NCBI RefSeq assembly: GCF_025950235.1
Contig: NZ_JAPDDT010000002.1
Coordinates: 248,001-312,000, forward strand
Source: Luteolibacter arcticus
GTDB lineage: Bacteria; Verrucomicrobiota; Verrucomicrobiia; Verrucomicrobiales; Akkermansiaceae
Direction: 5' to 3'
Length of the DNA: 64,000 bases
Part shown: piece by piece, positions 43,709-51,439 of the stretch
How the letters are laid out: each line of letters opens with the position of its first letter
Position numbering within the stretch: position 1 is the first letter of the stretch
Notes under the pieces: model-generated
Seen by the model: the letters and a program-made list of their open reading frames with translations, nothing else
The model's database searches: none
What the model was told of the DNA's origin: nothing
Position numbers and translations under genes: made by a program

Positions 43709-43988
43709 ATTCATGGAGCGCGACTGCCACCAGAGCAAGCCACTGATCGGCCGGGTTAACCGGATTGTCGGCCAGGTCCAAGGGGTTGCCCGCATGATCG
43801 AGGAGAACCGGGAGTGCCCGGAAATCCTGCACACGATCTCCGCGGTGCATGCCGCCTTGCGTGGCCTTGAGGCGAAGTTGCTTGAGGATCACGTGAAGCA
43901 CTGCGTCACCGATGCCGCGGCGAATCCGCAGCAGCTCGACCGTCGCTTGGAGGAACTCGTCGCCCTCTACAAACGCCGCCTCGCCTGA
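43701..43988 (+). CDS. csoR: CsoR-family copper-sensing repressor
   Basis: 95 aa from ATG 43701, or 91 aa from ATG 43713. The helical DUF156 fold is evident: [39 protein letters not shown] and [10 protein letters not shown]. The Cys in RECPE and the His and Cys in DHVKHC match the Cu(I)-binding C-H-C set of CsoR, as opposed to RcnR or FrmR patterns. It should release its operator upon binding Cu(I). It lies 5 bp before the copper ATPase gene, so both are derepressed together. Confidence 0.87.
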   Translation: MGIFMERDCHQSKPLIGRVNRIVGQVQGVARMIEENRECPEILHTISAVHAALRGLEAKLLEDHVKHCVTDAAANPQQLDRRLEELVALYKRRLA

Positions 43989-43993
43989 TCACC

Positions 43994-46435
43994 ATGAAAT
44001 CCTGCTGTCATTCCGATTCACCGGAGAAGGAGCCCGAAGCTTCCACCAAGGAGGATCCCGCCATTCAGCGTCTGCCCGAAATCAACACGATCGAGCGGGC
44101 TGCATCCGGTCCTTCGTGCTGCGCGCCGCTGAAGGAAACCAAGCCGTCCTGCTGTGGCGGTCACCATCATCACAACCACGGCACTGCCGTTGGGACGGAT
44201 GCCGAGCCGGGGCAGTTCATCTGCCCGATGTGCCCCGGGGTGGTCTCCGATGAGCCGGGCGACTGCCCGAAGTGCGGGATGCCGCTGGAACAGGTGCCGC
44301 CGGCAGTATTTGGGCCGACGATTTACACGTGCCCAATGCACCCGGAGATCGAGCAGGATCATCCCGGTGATTGCCCGAAATGCGGGATGCCCCTCGAGCC
44401 GAAGGTAGTGCCGAACGCTGGCGACGAGCACGCCCGGCGGGAGATCCGCGATTTATCCCGCAAGTTCTGGGTCGGCCTTGCGTTGACGCTGCCGGTTTTC
44501 CTGCTGGCGATGTTGCCGATGCTTCCCGGCCTCTCGCTGGAGGCGTGGATTCCAAAGCCAGTGTCCAAGTGGATCGAATTCGCGCTCGCGACGCCGGTGG
44601 TGTTCTGGGTGGGAGGCAGCTTCTTTGCGAAGGCATGGCGCTCTTTAAAAGGGTGGAACCTCAACATGTTCACCCTGATCGCGCTCGGGGTCGGGTCTGC
44701 CTATCTCTACAGCGTGGTGGCGGTGCTATTCCCGTCGTGGTTCCCTGGGGCGTTCCGCCACCACGGTCAGGTCGAACTTTACTTCGAGGCCGCTGCGGTG
44801 ATCACCGTGCTGGTGCTGCTAGGCCAGCTTTTGGAAGCCCGCGCGCGCAGCCGCACGGGCCAGGCGATCCAGGCCTTGCTGGGACTGGCGGCGAAATCCG
44901 CCACCCGCCTGACTGCTGATGGCCGCGAGGAGCAGGTGGGGATCGACCGCTTGCAGGTTGGCGATCGTTTGCGCGTCCGCCCGGGCGAAAAGATCCCGGT
45001 CGATGGCACGGTTGTCGACGGATCCAGCCACGTCGATGAATCGATGATCACCGGAGAACCCGTGCCGGTGAAGCGAGGTGCGGGGGATCCCGTGGTGGGC
45101 GCGACCATCAACCAGACGGGAGCTTTCATCATGACCGTGGGCAAGGTTGGTGGGGAAACGCTGCTGGCCCAGATCGTACAAATGGTAGCCAAAGCTCAGC
45201 GCAGTCGTGCGCCGATCCAGAAGGTGGCCGACACCGTCGCGGCTTGGTTTGTGCCGGCGGTGGTGGCGGTGGCCATCTTGACCTTTGCGATTTGGGCGCT
45301 GTGGGGTCCGGAGCCAGCCATGGCGCTCGGTTTGGTCAATGCGGTTGCCGTGCTGATCATCGCGTGCCCGTGTGCCCTTGGCTTGGCCACGCCGGTTTCC
45401 ATCATGGTCGGCGTTGGCCGGGCGGCCCGTGAAGGCATTCTAGTGAGGGACGCCGAGGCCATCGAAACCGCGGAAAAAATCGACACCTTGATCGTGGATA
45501 AGACCGGCACCCTCACCGCTGGCAAGCCGCAGGTCACCGCGTTCGAACAGGCGGAAGGCATTGAGGCCGATCGCGTACTCGCCGTTGCCGCCGCTTTGGA
45601 ATCCCACAGCGAGCATCCGCTCGCCCGTGCGGTGGTGGCGTTTGCGGCCTCGCGTGGCCTCGCCTTGCCCGCTACCGCGGATTTCGAATCGACCACCGGC
45701 GGTGGCATTGCCGGCACGGCGGATGGCCATGCTTGGAAGATCGGCAAGCAGGCCTTCGCTGGCGAGCAGGCTCCCGCTGGACTGGCTGCAGCGGCGGCGA
45801 CTGAACAGCGGCAGGCCAAGACCATCGCCTGGGTCGCCCGGGATGGTGAAGCTGTCGCCTTTTTTGCGATCTCCGACCCGGTCAAGGAGAGTACCCCGGC
45901 GGCGGTCGCCCGCCTGCATGAGCTCGGTGTGAAGGTCATCATGGCCACTGGCGACAATGAGCAGACTGCTCGTGCGGTTGCCGGAAGCTTGGGGATCGAC
46001 GAAATCCATGCCGGACTTTCGCCCGCCGACAAGATCGCGCTGGTCCAGGAGCTCAAGGCCAAGGGTCGCCGGGTGGCGATGGCGGGCGATGGCATCAATG
46101 ATGCGCCCGCTCTGGCTGCTGCCCATGTTGGCATCGCCATGGGCACGGGCACCGATGTCGCCATCGAAAGCGCCCACCTCACGCTGGTGAAGGGTGACCT
46201 TTCGGGGATTGCCCGCTCCTTCCAAGCGAGCAAGGCGGTCATGCGGAACATCCGCCAGAACCTGTTCTTTGCCTTTCTCTACAATGTCGCCGGCATCCCG
46301 ATCGCCGCAGGCGTGCTGTATCCGCTCACCGGAACCTTGCTCAGCCCGATGATCGCTGGCGCGGCGATGTCGCTGTCATCCGTCTCGGTCATCTCCAACG
46401 CCTTGCGGTTGCACCGAATGAAGTTTGATTCCTGA
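43994..46435 (+). CDS. copA: Copper-exporting P1B-type ATPase with metal-binding N-terminus
   Basis: 813 aa. The first 65 residues are rich in CC pairs and HHHH. Two heavy-metal-binding domains follow at about 75-99 ([22 protein letters not shown]) and 111-135 ([22 protein letters not shown]). Membrane segments start at about 152. The actuator TGE motif ([10 protein letters not shown]), the ion-path motif CPC at 458-460 in [11 protein letters not shown], phospho-acceptor Asp502 in DKTGT, the SEHPLA motif and [10 protein letters not shown] are all present. It exports Cu(I) to the periplasm. Both HMBDs in place of the more usual HMA domains is common in this lineage. It is co-transcribed with csoR. 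Confidence 0.93.
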   Translation: MKSCCHSDSPEKEPEASTKEDPAIQRLPEINTIERAASGPSCCAPLKETKPSCCGGHHHHNHGTAVGTDAEPGQFICPMCPGVVSDEPGDCPKCGMPLEQVPPAVFGPTIYTCPMHPEIEQDHPGDCPKCGMPLEPKVVPNAGDEHARREIRDLSRKFWVGLALTLPVFLLAMLPMLPGLSLEAWIPKPVSKWIEFALATPVVFWVGGSFFAKAWRSLKGWNLNMFTLIALGVGSAYLYSVVAVLFPSWFPGAFRHHGQVELYFEAAAVITVLVLLGQLLEARARSRTGQAIQALLGLAAKSATRLTADGREEQVGIDRLQVGDRLRVRPGEKIPVDGTVVDGSSHVDESMITGEPVPVKRGAGDPVVGATINQTGAFIMTVGKVGGETLLAQIVQMVAKAQRSRAPIQKVADTVAAWFVPAVVAVAILTFAIWALWGPEPAMALGLVNAVAVLIIACPCALGLATPVSIMVGVGRAAREGILVRDAEAIETAEKIDTLIVDKTGTLTAGKPQVTAFEQAEGIEADRVLAVAAALESHSEHPLARAVVAFAASRGLALPATADFESTTGGGIAGTADGHAWKIGKQAFAGEQAPAGLAAAAATEQRQAKTIAWVARDGEAVAFFAISDPVKESTPAAVARLHELGVKVIMATGDNEQTARAVAGSLGIDEIHAGLSPADKIALVQELKAKGRRVAMAGDGINDAPALAAAHVGIAMGTGTDVAIESAHLTLVKGDLSGIARSFQASKAVMRNIRQNLFFAFLYNVAGIPIAAGVLYPLTGTLLSPMIAGAAMSLSSVSVISNALRLHRMKFDS

Positions 46436-46503
46436 ATCAGATTGCTTTGAGCCCCTAGACTGGAATAGTGCCGTAACTAATCCGTCTCATCCTTGTCCGT
46501 TCC

Positions 46504-46878
46504 ATGAACCTGCTCCGTAGCATCCTCGCCGTGCTGTTCGCGATTGTTATCGCGAACCCGGCCTGCTGTTGCACGGTGCGGAAAGCGGATGAGCCAGCGA
46601 AGGCCAGCCACTGCTGTGGTGGTGGCGGGACCAAGAAGGAGAAGGAAGAAAAGCCCTTCCACGAATCTTGTGCCTGTGCGGCCAAGAACCCGAAGCAGGT
46701 GCAGGATCCGCCGGTCCTTCCGGGAATCACGGTGGTGGATCTGCCGCCGTTGCTTCCTTCCACGATCGCCATCGTACTTCCGCCGGTGCCGGTTTGCGAA
46801 CTGCCGCAGCCGGACTTTTTCCACGATACCGGCCCGCCGCGGCGGCGTCTCGTGATGCTCCAGAGGTTCCTGATTTGA
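46504..46878 (+). CDS. Small Cys-rich exported protein in the copper cluster
   Basis: 124 aa. Signal peptide LLRSILAVLFAIVIANPA, then CCC at the start of the mature part, HCCGGGG and ESCACAAK, giving up to eight cysteines in 40 residues. The C-terminal half is Pro-rich and without cysteines. It lies 68 bp after the copper ATPase and 87 bp before the oxidase gene. Periplasmic copper binding is likely from composition and context, but the protein matches no family I recognise. Confidence 0.6.
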   Translation: MNLLRSILAVLFAIVIANPACCCTVRKADEPAKASHCCGGGGTKKEKEEKPFHESCACAAKNPKQVQDPPVLPGITVVDLPPLLPSTIAIVLPPVPVCELPQPDFFHDTGPPRRRLVMLQRFLI

Positions 46879-46965
46879 TCAAGCGATGCCGCATGGCCGT
46901 TCGTCGCGCCGTGCCCCATGTGTTTGCCGTGCACCTTCGTGCCCGCACCCGAACCGCATCGCTTC

Positions 46966-49098
46966 ATGAAAACCATCCTCTTTCTCCTGCTTTCTCTAAT
47001 CGTCGGCCACGCCCGCGTGGTCGAATACGACCTTCACGTCTCCGAACGGAAATGGGCTCCGCCCGGCCACCGCGAGGCGCGTGCCATCACCATCAATGGC
47101 GGCATTCCCGGCCCGACCATTCGCTTCCGCGTCGGTGACACCGCCCGCATCCGCGTTCACAACGAGCTCAAGAACGAGGAGACCTCGATCCATTGGCACG
47201 GCTTGCTCTTGCCAAATGCCCAGGACGGCGTGCCCGGCGTGACCACGCCGTCGATCCTGCCGGGCACCACGCACACCTTCGAGTTCCCCATCGTCCACGC
47301 CGGCACCTACTGGTATCACAGCCACACCGGCTTGCAGGAACAAGAGGGAGTCTTCGGCTCGATCGTCATCGCGCCGAAGGGCGGTGAGCCGGTGAAGGCA
47401 GACCGCGATCATGTGGTCGTCCTCTCCGACTGGACCCGCGAGCCGGCGGACGAGGTCATGCGCACGCTAGCCCGCGGCAGCGATTGGTATGCCTTCAAGA
47501 AGGGCACCACGCAAAGTCTAACAGGTGCCGCGAAGGCCGGGGCGCTTGCCGAGTACTTCGATCGTGAAAAAGGCCGCATGCCCGCCATGGACATTTCCGA
47601 CGTCGGCTACGATGCCTTCCTTGCCAATGGCAGCGAGTCGCTCGATCTCCCCGGCAAGCCTGGCGAAACCTTGCGGCTGCGTTTCATCAATGCCGGCGCC
47701 TCCACCTACTTCTACCTCCAGTCCGCCACCGGACCGCTGAAGATCGTGGCTGCCGACGGACCCGCCGTGCAGCCGATCCGCGTGAAGCGCCTGCTCACCG
47801 GCATGGCGGAGACCTACGACGTGCTTGTCACGGTCCCGGCCGCCGGCAAGTGGGAGATCCGCGCCACGGCGCAGGATGGCTCCGGCCACTCCTCCGTGTG
47901 GATCGGTGAAGGCGAACCCCATCCCGCGCCGGACATTCCGAAGCCGGACAACTACCGCATGGACTCCCACCTCATGGCCGCGATGGAGGACATGGATGCC
48001 AAGCCCGTGAGCGATGCCGAAGCGCTCGCGAATGAACCCGAGCGCCCGCTTGCCCCGTATGCGCGGCTGCGTTCGCCTCATTCAACCGAGCTGCCCGCCA
48101 AGCTCCCGCGCCGCACGCTGACGATGCGCGCGACCGGCGACATGGAGCGCTACGTCTGGTCCTTCAATGGCAAGACCTTCGCCGAGGACGGCGTCATCCC
48201 GATCAAGCGCGGCGAGGTCCTGCGGCTGGAGCTCATTAATGACACGATGATGCATCACCCGCTGCACCTTCACGGCCACTTCTTCCGCGTGCTCATGGGG
48301 CAGGGGAAGTACTCGCCTCTCAAGCACACGATCGACCTGCCGCCGATGGCGCGCCGCACGATCGAGTTTGAAGCGAGCGAGTCCGGCGACTGGCTGTTCC
48401 ACTGCCACCTGCTCTACCACATGCACGCCGGCATGACGCGGATCTTCTCCTATCAGGACCCCTCGTGGCAGGCACCGGGCAAGCTCAAGGAAGGCACCAA
48501 CATCGTCTGCAATGACATCTGCTGCCTGCCTGGAAATCCGGATGCGAAGACCGGCACGGTCGATCCCCGCCAGCTCGGCCACGTCCCGCATGCCGGCGGG
48601 CACGATCACGACCCGCTCTACCTTTACCTCGATGGCAGCCTGCAGAGCCACCTGAGCGACGGCCGCCTCACACTCCGCAATGCACGGAACGATTACTACG
48701 CGGACTGGCTGCTCGGCTACGGCGATGATGAAGACGAATACGAAGTCGATGTCGCGTGGAGTCGCTACTTCAACCCGAACTTCTCCACCGTCCTCGGCGC
48801 ACGTTTCACCGACAAGGAGGACGAGGAGAACCGCGCCTTCGCCGGTGTGAACTACCGCCTTCCCTACCTCATCGACAGCTTCGCGCAGCTTGATAGCGAA
48901 GGCGACCTGCGCGTCGGACTCGGCAAGTCGATCCAGGTGACCGACCGTCTCGGGATCTTCACGGAGATCCAATACGACACCGGCAGCGAATGGGAGTGGA
49001 GCGCCGGGGCCGACTGGATGCTCAACAAGCAATTCTCCCTCACCACCCAGTACCACTCCGACTACGGATTCGGCGGGGGCATCCGCTTCCGCTTCTAA
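46966..49098 (+). CDS. Multicopper oxidase fused to a C-terminal outer-membrane barrel
   Basis: 710 aa from ATG 46966 (signal peptide TILFLLLSLIVGHA). Residues about 20-510 are a CopA-type multicopper oxidase with all four copper motifs: HWHG at 76, HSHTG at 118, HHPLHLHGHFF at 430 and HCHLLYHMHAGM at 479. After a CCLPG stretch and an HDHDPL segment, residues about 546-710 form alternating amphipathic strands ending in GGIRFRF, with the terminal Phe typical of outer-membrane barrels. This resembles the separate partner CopB. It probably oxidises Cu(I) at the outer membrane. The fusion is unusual; copA and copB are normally two genes. Confidence 0.85.
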   Translation: MKTILFLLLSLIVGHARVVEYDLHVSERKWAPPGHREARAITINGGIPGPTIRFRVGDTARIRVHNELKNEETSIHWHGLLLPNAQDGVPGVTTPSILPGTTHTFEFPIVHAGTYWYHSHTGLQEQEGVFGSIVIAPKGGEPVKADRDHVVVLSDWTREPADEVMRTLARGSDWYAFKKGTTQSLTGAAKAGALAEYFDREKGRMPAMDISDVGYDAFLANGSESLDLPGKPGETLRLRFINAGASTYFYLQSATGPLKIVAADGPAVQPIRVKRLLTGMAETYDVLVTVPAAGKWEIRATAQDGSGHSSVWIGEGEPHPAPDIPKPDNYRMDSHLMAAMEDMDAKPVSDAEALANEPERPLAPYARLRSPHSTELPAKLPRRTLTMRATGDMERYVWSFNGKTFAEDGVIPIKRGEVLRLELINDTMMHHPLHLHGHFFRVLMGQGKYSPLKHTIDLPPMARRTIEFEASESGDWLFHCHLLYHMHAGMTRIFSYQDPSWQAPGKLKEGTNIVCNDICCLPGNPDAKTGTVDPRQLGHVPHAGGHDHDPLYLYLDGSLQSHLSDGRLTLRNARNDYYADWLLGYGDDEDEYEVDVAWSRYFNPNFSTVLGARFTDKEDEENRAFAGVNYRLPYLIDSFAQLDSEGDLRVGLGKSIQVTDRLGIFTEIQYDTGSEWEWSAGADWMLNKQFSLTTQYHSDYGFGGGIRFRF

Positions 49099-49127
49099 CA
49101 ACCAAGAAACACAACCACGACACGATC

Positions 49128-49370
49128 ATGAAAACGATACTGACCCTGATGACCGCCGCCCTTCTCGCCTCTTGCGCAGGCACCGGTGCCACCGCCTCGA
49201 ATGTGAAACCCTACACCAGCAACATGTGCGCGCTGACCGACAACAAGCTCGGCTCCATGGGCACCCCCGTGACCAAGGTGTATGGTGACCAAGAGGTGAA
49301 ATTCTGCTGCAAGCCCTGCATTGCGAAGTTTGAAAAGAACCTCGATGCCAACCTCGCGAAACTTCCATGA
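49128..49370 (+). CDS. Small lipoprotein with a YHS/TRASH-like Cys motif (copy 1)
   Basis: 80 aa. Lipobox LLASC. The mature part has NMCALTDNKLG and, 20 residues later, VKFCCKPCIAKFEKN, a C...FCCxxC pattern as in YHS/TRASH-type metal-binding domains. It is followed, with a 4-bp overlap (ATGA), by a paralog. It lies 29 bp downstream of the oxidase-barrel gene, so it belongs to the copper operon. A role as an outer-envelope copper chaperone or sink is inferred. Confidence 0.7.
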   Translation: MKTILTLMTAALLASCAGTGATASNVKPYTSNMCALTDNKLGSMGTPVTKVYGDQEVKFCCKPCIAKFEKNLDANLAKLP

Positions 49371-49672
49371 AATCCGCAATCCTCACCCTGCTGGCGATCG
49401 GCCTGGCGTCCTGCGCCACGCCGACGCCAGCGGCGCCTACCGAGAAGGCTCCTGCTTCCACCAAGGTCGCGAAGAAGGCCGCCGCGCCGAAGCCCAAGCC
49501 CTACCCGCTCAAGACCTGCCTCGTCACCGGCGATGGCCTCGATGACATGGACGAGCGCGTGTCGGTCGTCCATGAAGGCCAGACCTTCGAGTTCTGCTGC
49601 AAGCCGTGCGTGAAGAAGTTCTACAAGAATCCCGGCAAGTACGTGAGGGCACTGGAGAAAGCCAAGGGCTGA
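49367..49672 (+). CDS. Small lipoprotein with a YHS/TRASH-like Cys motif (copy 2)
   Basis: 101 aa. Lipobox GLASC. A Lys/Ala/Pro-rich spacer of about 30 residues is followed by KTCLVTGDGLDDMD and FEFCCKPCVKKFYKNPGKYV, the same C...FCCKPC layout as the upstream gene. The longer spacer may let it reach further from the membrane. It is translationally coupled to copy 1 by an ATGA overlap. Same inferred copper-binding role. Confidence 0.72.
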   Translation: MKSAILTLLAIGLASCATPTPAAPTEKAPASTKVAKKAAAPKPKPYPLKTCLVTGDGLDDMDERVSVVHEGQTFEFCCKPCVKKFYKNPGKYVRALEKAKG

Positions 49673-49743
49673 CCCGGGATTCCTCAGCTTGCGAAGGGGC
49701 GGGATGGGGCCATCGTTGGCATTGAACCCCATTCCCTAAAGCC

Positions 49744-49893
49744 ATGGGCGATAAGAATCCAAAAGCGAAACGGAAGCTTCAGGAGCAGCACGATCTGCAA
49801 AAGAGCCTCAGGGCAGAACAGCACCAACGCCATCAGCAGCGTCTTCACGAGCTTCACGAAGTGAAGCATCCGCACGAAGACCCGCACGGCTGA
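49744..49893 (+). CDS. Small basic, His-rich protein (49 aa)
   Basis: The frame starts at ATG 49744 and stops at TGA 49891-49893. It reads GDKNPKAKRKLQEQHDLQKS and continues with eight histidines in its last 27 residues (QHQRHQQ, LHELHE, KHPHEDPHG). Its start resembles a widespread family of 35-50-residue proteins beginning MGDKxPKxK, whose role is unknown. It follows the copper operon by 71 bp on the same strand, and the histidines could bind metal. It is easily missed because of its size. Confidence 0.55.
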   Translation: MGDKNPKAKRKLQEQHDLQKSLRAEQHQRHQQRLHELHEVKHPHEDPHG

Positions 49894-49903
49894 GCTGGCT
49901 GAT

Positions 49904-51181
49904 TCACGGCCACAGCATCAGGATCGCAACGCCGCCTGCGAGGGCGGCGGTGAAGCCGGCCAGCACCGGCCTGCGGAATCCTTGTGCGCCGAGACTCAAG
50001 GCGAGCCCGGCCTTGAAGACGAGATTGGCGAGTCCTCCAAGGAGGATTACCCGCCAACCGGTTCGCGGATCGACGTCTCCCGAGTTCACCAGTCCTGAGG
50101 TGGAGAGGGTGATGGCGTCCATGTCGGTCAGCCCGGAAATTGCCGCCACGACGTACAGGCCTGCGTTGCCGAAGTGCTCCTTGGCGAGTGCCACGCCATA
50201 GAGCACCGCGACGTAGAGCAGCCCGAACATCACCGCTCCCTTCAGTTCGGAAGGCGGACTCTCTTCCTCAGGCGGACTTCCGGCCTTCGCGGCGAGGCGA
50301 TGGATGACCACGGCGACCACGGCGGTCCAAACCATCATCGCCACCAAGGGCGGCAGCAGCTCCCGGAACTGGGCCGGTGCGGCGACCACGACCTCGGCGA
50401 TCACGCGGATGAAGACGACCGACGAGGCGGTCATGACGATCGCCGCCAGCATCATCCCGCCAGTGCCGGCTGCCCGGCTGCGACGTGCCACGCTGGCCGT
50501 GGTGGCGGTGCTTGAAATCAGGCCCCCGAGAATGCCGGCCAGCGCCGCTCCCTTTGCCCCGCCGAAGAACTTCCTGATCAAATACGCCACCAAGCTGATG
50601 CCGACGATCAGCACCACCATCAGCCAGACTTTGAAGGGATTGAGCACGCCGAGGTAACCCATCTCGCGGTTCGGCAGCAGCGGCAGGATCACCAAGCCCG
50701 CCAGCACCAGCCGCGCGATTTCCCGCAGGTCCTCTTCACCGATCTTCCGCACCATGCCGTGCAGCCAGTCCTTGCTGTGGAGCAGCACCATCACCGTGCC
50801 GGCGCACACCACCGCCTCGATGATGTAGCCGGTCATGCACGCGGCACCGATGACGAACATCACCAGAATCGCGATCTCGGTCGTGAGGCCGGTGTCGGGA
50901 TTGGAGCTGCGCAACTCGGCCAGATTGCCGACGATGACCATGGCCACGCAGGACAGCAGGGCGGCCGCGATCACCCAGCCGCCGAAGGTCAGCGACAGCA
51001 GCCCGCTGAGCGCGCCGAACAGGCTGATCAACGCGAAGGTGCGGATCCCGGCGACGCGGTCGCGCGTCCACTCGCGCTGCAGGCCGACCAGCAAGCCCAG
51101 ACCAAGCGCGGTGCCCAGCGACTGGAGCAGCTCGGTGGTACCGGGGATGGAGGCGGGATCGGGCATGGCGGGGTCTGCCAT
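49904..51181 (-). CDS. MgtC/SapB-DUF4010 membrane protein
   Basis: 425 aa from ATG 51181. The N-terminal part is MgtC/SapB-like: LGTALGLGLLVGLQREW, RTFALISLFGALSG and TTEIAILVMFVIGA. The C-terminal half is DUF4010, with LAGILGGLISSTATTASVA and ISGLTDMDAITLS. About 12 membrane segments are expected. The family is linked to divalent cation homeostasis, but transport has not been shown for most members. It is convergent with the copper cluster and 10 bp from the 49-aa gene, and could be functionally related through metals only by proximity. Confidence 0.85.
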   Translation of the reverse strand: MADPAMPDPASIPGTTELLQSLGTALGLGLLVGLQREWTRDRVAGIRTFALISLFGALSGLLSLTFGGWVIAAALLSCVAMVIVGNLAELRSSNPDTGLTTEIAILVMFVIGAACMTGYIIEAVVCAGTVMVLLHSKDWLHGMVRKIGEEDLREIARLVLAGLVILPLLPNREMGYLGVLNPFKVWLMVVLIVGISLVAYLIRKFFGGAKGAALAGILGGLISSTATTASVARRSRAAGTGGMMLAAIVMTASSVVFIRVIAEVVVAAPAQFRELLPPLVAMMVWTAVVAVVIHRLAAKAGSPPEEESPPSELKGAVMFGLLYVAVLYGVALAKEHFGNAGLYVVAAISGLTDMDAITLSTSGLVNSGDVDPRTGWRVILLGGLANLVFKAGLALSLGAQGFRRPVLAGFTAALAGGVAILMLWP

Positions 51182-51279
51182 GTTAGAGCGGCTTGTCCCG
51201 TGTTGCAAATCCTCATGAGGTCACGGGACCTGACAAGAATGGCACGGGACTAAGCCTGTGGACGGAGCGCCGTGGCACA

Positions 51280-51386
51280 CTGGGAGCGCGGAATTCATTC
51301 CGCCTGGAAGCCTCGGCGAACCCACCGTCCCCCCTTCGCCAAGGCTACGGTGGGCAAGCCGGGCGGAATGAATTCCGCGCTCCCAG
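51280..51386. repeat. Long palindromic element
   Basis: Two perfect 25-bp arms, 51280-51304 and 51362-51386, are inverted around a 57-bp centre. The outer part is CTGGGAGCGCGGAATTCATT. The centre contains a second inverted pair, CCCACCGT and ACGGTGGG. No T-run follows. The structure is that of a REPIN or small miniature element; it lies between divergent genes. Confidence 0.75.
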
Positions 51387-51439
51387 TAAAAGGCACTTTG
51401 GCTTGCCGGGGTTGGGGCCGGCCGATAGGTCACAGTGAA

